Of a stretch of 6,650 bases of DNA, positions 1 through 5,118 are shown piece after piece; position 1 is the stretch's first letter, and each line of letters begins with the position of its first letter. The stretch is taken from the NCBI GenBank assembly GCA_035327305.1, contig DAOLDL010000117.1, forward strand, positions 1 through 6,650, given 5' to 3'. Position numbers and translations under genes: made by a program. Source of the stretch: CALMUP01 sp035327305 (lineage in GTDB: Bacteria > Verrucomicrobiota > Kiritimatiellia > CAIVKH01). Under the pieces are notes generated by a model that was not told the DNA's origin, did not search any database, and was given only the letters and a program-made list of their open reading frames with translations.

Positions 1-16
1 ACGTTTTCCCGAAAGC

Positions 17-36
17 CACAGACAAGAATGTCTGTG
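17..36. repeat. Perfect 8-bp hairpin upstream of the operon
   Basis: CACAGACA and TGTCTGTG form a perfect 8-bp stem around the 4-nt loop AGAA. It lies 34 nt upstream of the -35 element of the iron operon. Neither side carries a proper T-run on its own strand (TCATCC follows on +, GGCTTTCGGG on -), so it is not a textbook rho-independent terminator. It could still end transcription from a gene lying to the left of the window, or be a regulator-binding palindrome. The stem is seen directly; the role is inferred. Confidence 0.45.
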
Positions 37-70
37 TCATCCTGCATGGGTTTCCACATCCTGCCCGGCC

Positions 71-98
71 TTGACTTCCGCCAGTTTTGCCATATATT
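71..98 (+). promoter_or_regulatory. Sigma70-like promoter of the regulator-fbp operon
   Basis: TTGACT (71-76) and TATATT (93-98) are separated by 16 bp and are close to the sigma70 -35 and -10 consensus. Transcription would start near 104-106, giving a leader of about 33 nt before the ATG at 139. It is the only good promoter seen ahead of the four-gene cluster, and the junctions inside the cluster leave no room for another, so it probably drives all four genes. Short palindromes overlap the -10 and the start point, as expected for a repressed promoter. Confidence 0.55.
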
Positions 99-130
99 GC
101 TTATGTTTTACATATCAACCACCTGGCGGA
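77..130. repeat. Long-span inverted repeat around the promoter and ribosome-binding site
   Basis: TCCGCCAG (77-84) and CTGGCGGA (123-130) are perfect 8-bp inverted copies separated by 38 nt. The left arm sits just after the -35 element and the right arm contains most of the Shine-Dalgarno sequence of the regulator gene. A transcript starting near 105 would lack the left arm, so a hairpin hiding the ribosome-binding site could only form in read-through RNA from upstream. Alternatively the two arms are paired DNA-binding sites. Both uses are inference, and chance is possible. Confidence 0.35.
89..114. promoter_or_regulatory. Candidate metalloregulator operator(s) over the -10 and start site
   Basis: Two adjacent palindromes overlap the core promoter. 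GCCATATATTGC (89-100) is a 12-bp dyad with one mismatched pair and covers the -10. TATGTTTTACATA (102-114) is a perfect 5-bp dyad with a 3-nt spacer over the predicted start point. A repressor bound here would block RNA polymerase, which fits autoregulation by the DtxR-type protein encoded immediately downstream. Neither matches the classical DtxR or Fur box as I know them, so the assignment rests on position and symmetry only. Confidence 0.3.
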
Positions 131-131
131 G
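125..131 (+). promoter_or_regulatory. Ribosome-binding site that fixes the regulator start
   Basis: GGCGGAG lies 7 nt before the ATG at 139. Longer in-frame starts, such as the ATG at 28, would begin upstream of the predicted promoter and inside the hairpin at 17-36. They would add 37 residues with no resemblance to the family, so 139 is the supported start. Confidence 0.6.
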
Positions 132-138
132 TATCGTC

Positions 139-699
139 ATGACCAAAGAAGTATGGAAATCGTTTGATGAAAACGCGCTGACCCACAGCGCGGCGCATTA
201 TTTAATGACCATCCACGAGTTGTTGGAATCTCAAGGCTATGCCCGTGTCACCGACATCGCCAAACAAATGAACATCACCCGGGGCAGTTGCTCCATCAGC
301 CTCAAACCCCTGAAAAAGCGCGGACTGGTTGTGGAAGACCACAACAAGTTTCTCCTGCTTTCCGATGAGGGTAAACGCCTTGCCCAGATCGTGGAGAAAA
401 ACGACGAACTGCTGGAAACCTTTTTCCGGGATGTGCTGGGCGTAAATGAAGATCAGGCCGAAATTGACGCGTGCAAGATCGAGCATTTGTTGAGCATCGA
501 ATCCAGCATCAAACTTTGCTCGTTCATCGAACTCATCAAGTCCGACAACAAGGTCGTAAAGGAATTTGCGAAGCTTCTGGGCAAGCACACCCAGACGTGC
601 CACAACACCGTTGAAGCCTGTCCGGCCTGCAGTCAAACATGCTTTTTTGAACGGCCCGTTCACACCCGCAAAACCCGCAAAGCATTGACGATTTTATGA
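139..699 (+). CDS. DtxR/IdeR-family metal-dependent transcriptional repressor with Cys-rich C-terminal tail
   Basis: A 186-residue DNA-binding repressor expected to sense cytoplasmic Fe(II) or Mn(II). Residues about 14-65 form the winged helix-turn-helix (AAHYLMTIHELL, then ARVTDIAKQM and a basic recognition region ending KKRGLV). Residues about 75-130 form the metal-binding and dimerisation domain. The DACKIEH motif (110-116) aligns with the DtxR primary site Cys102, Glu105 and His106, so Cys112 favours an IdeR/DtxR-like iron sensor over an MntR, which has Glu there. His20 falls where DtxR has Met10. Asp89, Glu93 and Glu108 occupy the ancillary-site positions. There is no SH3-like FeoA domain; instead residues 130-186 carry Cys154, Cys161, Cys164 and Cys168 (C-x6-C-x2-C-x3-C), possibly an extra metal or redox site. 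It is first in the operon and its TGA overlaps the next ATG, so it probably represses itself and the iron importer. Family assignment is firm; ligand identity is inferred. Confidence 0.9.
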   Translation: MTKEVWKSFDENALTHSAAHYLMTIHELLESQGYARVTDIAKQMNITRGSCSISLKPLKKRGLVVEDHNKFLLLSDEGKRLAQIVEKNDELLETFFRDVLGVNEDQAEIDACKIEHLLSIESSIKLCSFIELIKSDNKVVKEFAKLLGKHTQTCHNTVEACPACSQTCFFERPVHTRKTRKALTIL

Positions 700-1739
700 T
701 CTCCACGCTTCGCTCCACATTATGTGGAAAATCATCTCGATGGTTGCTTCGCTCCGGACTTGTCCTTGTCGCGTTGGCGGGATTGATCGCCACCTCCGCC
801 ATGAAAAGGCCGGGAGGAAAGTTGGTTGTGTATTGCGGAAGAGGCGAGGAACTTATTCACCCCCTGGTCGCAAAGTTTCAGGCGTCCACGGGCATTGACG
901 TTCAGGTGCGATACGGCGGCACTGCGGAACTTGCCGCCACCATTCTGGAAGAAGGCCGCAACAGCCCGGCCGATGTTTTCTTTGCGCAGGACGCCGGAGC
1001 GCTTGGCGCCCTGAACCGCCATGGACGCCTTGCCCTTCTTCCCGCCGAATTAACGGACCGGGTTCCCGGTCTTTACCGTTCACCGGACAATTCATGGCTG
1101 GGCGTTTCGGGTCGCGCTCGCGTGGTGGTGTACAATACCAACCGATTGCGCGAGGGAAATTTGCCGGAGGATATTTTCGGGTTTACCGATCCGATCTGGA
1201 AAGGAAGGATCGGCTGGGCGCCGGAGAATGGTTCGTTTCAATCATTTGTAACCGCGCTTCGCATTCGCGAAGGAGACGCGCGGACGCTTGAATGGCTGAA
1301 AGGCATCAAAGCCAACGCCCCTCGTGTTTACGCAAAAAACAGCGCCATAGTCGCCGCGGTCGCCGCCGGGGAAATCGATGCGGGGTTCGTGAATCATTAC
1401 TACCTGTTCACCGCCAGAAAAACCCGGCCAAATCTTGCCGCCGCCAATTATTATTTCCCTGGTGAGGCGTCCGGAAATTTAATGAACGTGGCGGGTGTTG
1501 GTCTTTTGAAGACCTCCCGCCAACCCGACGCGGCGCTTGCGTTCATTCAATTTCTATTATCAGAGGAGGCGCAAACCTACTTCGCCCGCGAAACCGCCGA
1601 ATATCCGGTCGTGGAAGGTGTCGAGCTTCCGGAGGAACTCCAAACCATACGGTCCAGCGCCTCGCCCGATATCGATCTCAATCTTTTGAATGATCTGGAC
1701 GGGACGTTGGAACTGATTCATCGCGCGGGCATTCTCTAG
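696..1739 (+). CDS. fbpA: Periplasmic ferric iron-binding protein of an Fbp-type ABC transporter
   Basis: A 347-residue extracytoplasmic solute-binding protein that captures Fe(III) and delivers it to the membrane permease. A basic n-region and hydrophobic stretch (about 16-35) form a Sec signal peptide, probably cut after the Ala of ATSA; there is no lipobox Cys. The mature protein starts with the family's first strand (LVVYCGRGEEL, 43-53). The paired tyrosines of NHYY (233-236) match the Fe(III)-ligating Tyr-Tyr pair of FbpA/FutA proteins. AEYPV (301-305) and the C-terminal DIDLN...LDGTLEL...AGIL block are also typical. The His ligand seen near the N-terminus of Neisseria FbpA is absent; the sequence is of the YxGR type. 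Cys47 is the only cysteine of the mature chain. The ATG overlaps the regulator's stop codon (ATGA) and has no clear Shine-Dalgarno, suggesting translational coupling. A different oxyanion-bound metal is possible but less likely given the Tyr pair. Confidence 0.93.
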   Translation: MISTLRSTLCGKSSRWLLRSGLVLVALAGLIATSAMKRPGGKLVVYCGRGEELIHPLVAKFQASTGIDVQVRYGGTAELAATILEEGRNSPADVFFAQDAGALGALNRHGRLALLPAELTDRVPGLYRSPDNSWLGVSGRARVVVYNTNRLREGNLPEDIFGFTDPIWKGRIGWAPENGSFQSFVTALRIREGDARTLEWLKGIKANAPRVYAKNSAIVAAVAAGEIDAGFVNHYYLFTARKTRPNLAAANYYFPGEASGNLMNVAGVGLLKTSRQPDAALAFIQFLLSEEAQTYFARETAEYPVVEGVELPEELQTIRSSASPDIDLNLLNDLDGTLELIHRAGIL

Positions 1740-1741
1740 GC

Positions 1742-3394
1742 GTGGACATCATGGCCGAGGAACCTGAATCATCGCTTCGCGATCTCCCGACCGCCGAGAC
1801 ATTCCGTCAACCGCCGGAAGTGCTCAAGAAACCCCCGTTGCCTTTGGTTGCAATCGCGGCAGTCATCGGCGCGGCCGTAATTCTTCCCCTGGTCTATCTG
1901 TTGATACGTGCCACCGAAAGCGGACCGCACTTTCTGAATATACTTTTCCGGCCCAGCACCCTGCTTGTGCTTTGGAACAGCATTCTACTGACCGTCCTGG
2001 TGACCATTTCCGCATCCATTATCGGCCTGCTTCTGGCCTGGTTGACTGTACGAACAGATTTACCCGGACGCTCCTTCTGGGCGGTCGCTACATGCCTTCC
2101 ATTGGTTCTGCCCTCATATGTCGGCGCGTTTGCGTTAATCGGCGCCATCGGTCCTCGTGGCATGCTTCAAACGTTGCTGGCCCCGCTCGGCGTCGAACAA
2201 CTTCCATCGCTGTACGGCTTGCCCGGAGCATGGCTGGCGTTGACCTTGTTTTCCTTTCCCTACGTCTCCCTGTCCGTGCGTGCCGGCCTGCGGGGACTCG
2301 ATCCTTCGCTCGAAGAAGCCGCCCGCAGTCTCGGCCGTTCACCGCGTCAAATTTTCCGGGAAATAACCTGGCCTCATATCAAGCCGTCCATTCAGGCCGG
2401 CGGCTTGCTGGTGGCGCTATATACCCTTAGCGATTTCGGCGCGGTATCCATGCTTCAGTACAACTCGTTTACCCGGGCAATTTTTGTCCAGTACCGCACA
2501 TCCATCGACCGGAGTGGACCGGCGGTGCTTGCCCTGATGCTGGTGGTGCTTACCCTGGCGATCTTGTGGATAGAATACCGCTCCCGCGGTTCCGCCAAAC
2601 TGTATCGCGCCGGCGTGGGTGCATCGCGCCCATCGGCCCGCGTCCGCCTTGGTTGGAAAAAAATCCCCGCCCTGATTTTTTGTTCAACCGTGTTGATTCT
2701 CGGAATGATTCTGCCTATCAGTGTGATCATTTTCTGGCTTTGGCAGGGGTGGAGCGCCGGGGAGTCGTTATGGCGGGGATGGGGCATGGTGTGGAATTCC
2801 GCCCAGGCTTCGTTATGGGCGGCGGGTGTAACGGTGTTGGCGGCCTTGCCGGTAGCCTGGCTGGCGGTGCGTTATCCGAGCCGACGCGCCCGCGTGATCG
2901 AGCGGGCGGCTTATGCGGGACACGCACTTCCCAGCATCATGATAGCGTTGGCATTGGTTTTTTGGGCGGCTCGTTATGCTCCGGTTCTTTACCAGTCCTT
3001 CGTGCTGTTGATTTTCGCCTACATGTGCCGCTTTCTTCCCGAGGCGCTGGGAAGCATCCGCACGTCGCTTCAGCAATTGAGTCCGCGTTATGAAGAAGCG
3101 GCCCGCAATCTGGGCCACCACCCGGCATCCGTATGGAGAACGATCACAATCCCCCTGCTTCGTCCGGGAATTCTCACCGGATTTGCGCTGGTCTTCATGA
3201 CCACCATGAAAGAGTTGCCGGTCACGTTGTTGCTTAGTCCGACCGGATTTGACACGCTGGCGACCCGTATCTGGAGCGCAACTGAAGATGCACTTTTCCC
3301 TCAAGCGGCGGCGCCCGCCCTTGTGCTCGTTGCATTGTCTGCTATCTTTATCGGTGTGATATTACGGCAGGAAGAAGAGGACGTATACGAATGA
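1742..3394 (+). CDS. fbpB: Fbp-type ferric iron ABC transporter, fused two-domain permease
   Basis: A 550-residue inner-membrane protein forming the Fe(III) channel. It is a tandem fusion of two binding-protein-dependent permease domains, as usual for FbpB, with about six membrane segments per half (roughly 35-56, 77-101, 113-136, 161-180, 219-236, 258-277; then 307-332, 353-376, 388-409, 414-432, 473-490, 521-541). Each half has an EAA loop that docks on the ATPase: EEAARSLG...ITWPHIKP (191-215) and EEAARNLG...ITIPLLRP (451-475). The N-terminal 34 residues are a polar, proline-rich cytoplasmic tail. The GTG start at 1742 lies 2 nt after the binding-protein stop; an in-frame ATG at 1751 is an equally possible start, preceded by GTGGA. 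The 3' end overlaps the ATPase gene by ATGA. The two-domain fusion means one copy suffices per transporter. Confidence 0.93.
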   Translation: MDIMAEEPESSLRDLPTAETFRQPPEVLKKPPLPLVAIAAVIGAAVILPLVYLLIRATESGPHFLNILFRPSTLLVLWNSILLTVLVTISASIIGLLLAWLTVRTDLPGRSFWAVATCLPLVLPSYVGAFALIGAIGPRGMLQTLLAPLGVEQLPSLYGLPGAWLALTLFSFPYVSLSVRAGLRGLDPSLEEAARSLGRSPRQIFREITWPHIKPSIQAGGLLVALYTLSDFGAVSMLQYNSFTRAIFVQYRTSIDRSGPAVLALMLVVLTLAILWIEYRSRGSAKLYRAGVGASRPSARVRLGWKKIPALIFCSTVLILGMILPISVIIFWLWQGWSAGESLWRGWGMVWNSAQASLWAAGVTVLAALPVAWLAVRYPSRRARVIERAAYAGHALPSIMIALALVFWAARYAPVLYQSFVLLIFAYMCRFLPEALGSIRTSLQQLSPRYEEAARNLGHHPASVWRTITIPLLRPGILTGFALVFMTTMKELPVTLLLSPTGFDTLATRIWSATEDALFPQAAAPALVLVALSAIFIGVILRQEEEDVYE

Positions 3395-4419
3395 CGGGTT
3401 GCGCGATAAAGGCCAGGAAACTTTGCAAACGCTTTGGCGATGTGCGCGCCACATGCGGCGTATCGCTTGACTTGGCTCCAGCCAAATTCCTCGCACTGCT
3501 TGGCGCCAGCGGGTGCGGAAAAACCACGGTACTGCGCATGCTGGCCGGGTTTATCGATCCCGACGGCGGTGAAATTGAAATCGGCGGAAACTTGGTTTTC
3601 AGCGACAAGGTCCACGTCCCTCCGGAAAAACGGCGGATCGGCATGGTCTTTCAAGAATACGCATTGTTCCCCCACATGTCCGTGCGGGAAAATATCGGGT
3701 ACGGCATTTCCGATGATAAAGGTAAAACACATCGTATAGATGAAATGTTGGAACTTGTCGGATTACAGCATTTCGGCAACCGGATGCCGCATGAATTATC
3801 CGGTGGCCAGCAACAACGGGTGGCATTGGCCCGCGCGCTCGCTCCGGGACCCGCCGCCATTCTGCTCGATGAACCGTTTTCCAACCTCGATGCCGCATTG
3901 CGGGTGCGGGTGCGTTCCGATGTCCGCGACATTCTGCGGCATGCCGGGGTCACGGCCATTTTTGTTACGCATGACCAGGAAGAGGCGTTGAGCATTTCCG
4001 ATGAAGTCGCCGTCATGATGAACGGAAGAATTGTGCAAACCGGCGCGCCGCACGATATATACCGGTCGCCGGTCAGTCGGGAAGTCGCCACGTTTATCGG
4101 CGACGCCAATTTAATTTCCGGTCAGGCCTGCGGGCGGAAGATTCATTGTGAAGTTGGCGAGTTGATTTCCGAGCAGGCGTACTTCGGAACCGTCGATGTC
4201 ATGATTCGCCCGGAAGACATAACACTTTCAACATTTGGCGACGGGGCGGCAACAGTGGAAGACATACAGTTCTTTGGCCATGACCAATTGATCACGGTTC
4301 GCATGGCATCAGGAGCCACCCTGCGAAGCCGCCTGCTTGGCGCACCCGGCGCTTATCAACCGGGACAAAAAGTGAGCCTGCGGGTAAACAGTCCGGCGGT
4401 GATTTATCCCGCCGCATAA
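3391..4419 (+). CDS. fbpC: Fbp-type ferric iron ABC transporter, ATP-binding subunit
   Basis: A 342-residue cytoplasmic ATPase that powers the permease encoded just upstream. The nucleotide-binding domain (about 4-235) is complete: Walker A GASGCGKTT (38-46), Q-loop Gln88 in VFQEYALFPH, signature LSGGQQQR (136-143), Walker B AILLDEP (156-162) with catalytic Glu161, D-loop SNLD (164-167) and H-loop His194 in FVTHDQEEAL. A TOBE-type regulatory domain follows (about 240-340), marked by IRPEDI (272-277), as in the CUT/Fbp/Pot ATPase group. The ATG overlaps the permease stop (ATGA), with a purine-rich AGAGG 10 nt upstream. On its own the sequence could be a spermidine- or sugar-type ATPase; the operon context assigns it to ferric iron. 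No convincing terminator is seen in the 52 nt before the convergent gene. Confidence 0.93.
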   Translation: MTGCAIKARKLCKRFGDVRATCGVSLDLAPAKFLALLGASGCGKTTVLRMLAGFIDPDGGEIEIGGNLVFSDKVHVPPEKRRIGMVFQEYALFPHMSVRENIGYGISDDKGKTHRIDEMLELVGLQHFGNRMPHELSGGQQQRVALARALAPGPAAILLDEPFSNLDAALRVRVRSDVRDILRHAGVTAIFVTHDQEEALSISDEVAVMMNGRIVQTGAPHDIYRSPVSREVATFIGDANLISGQACGRKIHCEVGELISEQAYFGTVDVMIRPEDITLSTFGDGAATVEDIQFFGHDQLITVRMASGATLRSRLLGAPGAYQPGQKVSLRVNSPAVIYPAA

Positions 4420-4471
4420 ACCCGCAAGAGCCACGGGAACGACACGGCTTACAATCCGGCGCAAAAACGCG

Positions 4472-4945
4472 TCACTTGTCCGTGCTTCTTTCCTCCTGCA
4501 CTTTTCGCATGATACCAGGCATGGCCTTGCCGACCCGTTCAGAACTGATCAGCATACTGCGTTTCGTGATTTCCGGGAGAAGTTCGCTGTAACGGCGCCC
4601 GACTTCGGATTGATAAAACGCTGTAAGTCCTTTCAATTCCTTTTCATTGAATAAATCCGCATAAATGCCGGCCACATCCTGAATCATTGAGTCGCAATCC
4701 ATCAATTCGCGAATCAGCTCGAATGTACGATTCAATTCCTTGATGGTGTCCTCGGTCATTCCCGCGCCCATCCGACTCATTTGTTTGATTTGCGCGTCGC
4801 GAATATCATCAAAACTCTTATCCAATACCCGGCAATAGTCCATGGCCTTGACCAGATCGACCGCCAGCTCCATACGCGATGGAGATTCCGCCATAACACC
4901 AAACGACATGCTTAATGAAGCAATCAAAGCAACAACAATTTTCAT
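4472..4945 (-). CDS. DUF2059-family exported protein of unknown function
   Basis: A 157-residue protein, probably periplasmic. A short Sec signal peptide (MKIVVALIASLSMSFGVMA) with an AxA-like site predicts cleavage after Ala19. The mature chain is highly alpha-helical and charged. The block from about 94 to 131, IYADLFNEKELKGLTAFYQSEV followed by GRRYSELLPEI, is the hallmark of the DUF2059 domain, whose function is not established to my knowledge. Cys38 and Cys84 are the only cysteines of the mature form and could pair in the periplasm. The start is well supported: AAGGAG (complement of 4953-4958) lies 7 nt before the ATG. The gene is convergent with the iron operon (52-nt gap) and divergent from the glycosyltransferase gene. 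Nothing in the sequence ties it to iron transport. Confidence 0.82.
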   Translation of the reverse strand: MKIVVALIASLSMSFGVMAESPSRMELAVDLVKAMDYCRVLDKSFDDIRDAQIKQMSRMGAGMTEDTIKELNRTFELIRELMDCDSMIQDVAGIYADLFNEKELKGLTAFYQSEVGRRYSELLPEITKRSMLISSERVGKAMPGIMRKVQEERSTDK

Positions 4946-5027
4946 GCAACCTCTCCTTAAATGCTTAAAACTTTACCGTGCCGACGCATCCGGAAAAAGG
5001 CAAGCGCAATCAAGCCGGTGTGCGAGT

Positions 5028-5039
5028 CCCCCCCCCCCC
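5028..5039. repeat. Homopolymeric C12 tract
   Basis: Twelve consecutive cytosines sit in the middle of the divergent intergenic region. Tracts of this length are prone to slipped-strand length change, and in several pathogens such tracts between divergent promoters cause phase-variable transcription. Here the effect, if any, is inferred. The exact length is also the kind of thing sequencing and assembly often get wrong. Confidence 0.85.
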
Positions 5040-5095
5040 GGCCATGTAACAGACTTCTAACCAACCCCTCATGCTTCGCTTATCGCCTTGGTGTG

Positions 5096-5109
5096 TCCTG
5101 TTGTCAGGA
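5096..5109 (+). promoter_or_regulatory. Small hairpin covering the glycosyltransferase Shine-Dalgarno
   Basis: TCCTG (5096-5100) and CAGGA (5105-5109) can pair as a perfect 5-bp stem around a TTGT loop. The right arm contains the first four bases of the AGGAG ribosome-binding site. The stem is short and may only modestly reduce translation initiation. The pairing is seen directly; regulation is inferred. Confidence 0.3.
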
Positions 5110-5118
5110 GATTAAGGT

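Larger units (their letters stand above)
4946..5118. other. Divergent intergenic region with a C12 tract
   Basis: This 173-nt stretch lies between the divergent DUF2059 and glycosyltransferase genes and should hold both promoters, but I see no clear -35/-10 pair on either strand. An uninterrupted run of 12 C occupies 5028-5039, about 80 nt from each start codon. At the glycosyltransferase end there is a good Shine-Dalgarno, AGGAG (5106-5110), 8 nt before the ATG. No convincing small gene was found. Confidence 0.7.

Noticed and set aside
71..131. Classical Fur box or DtxR box in the operon promoter
   Set aside because: Neither the GATAATGATAATCATTATC-like pattern nor the TTAGGTTAGCCTAACCTAA-like pattern is present; only unrelated small dyads are seen.
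28..138. Upstream in-frame start that would lengthen the regulator by 37 residues
   Set aside because: It begins inside the hairpin, runs through the predicted promoter, has no ribosome-binding site and gives residues unlike the family. The ATG at 139 has GGCGGAG 7 nt upstream.
2813..3304. 163-codon open frame on - inside the permease gene
   Set aside because: Antisense to the second permease domain with its EAA loop; Arg/Gln/Gly-rich composition is typical of a shadow frame.
4420..4471. Shared terminator between the iron operon and the DUF2059 gene
   Set aside because: Only a 4-bp CCCG/CGGG pairing (4421-4437) with a 9-nt loop and no T-run was found, too weak to call.
5015..5045. GTGCGAGTCC beside the C-run as a possible tRNA 3' fragment
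   Set aside because: No pairing partner for a T-stem and no other tRNA arms; the resemblance is limited to a few bases.
4842..5060. Open frame on + crossing the start of the DUF2059 gene and the C-run
   Set aside because: It lies largely antisense to the well-supported DUF2059 gene, ends in a low-complexity Pro stretch made by the C-run, and has no ribosome-binding site.
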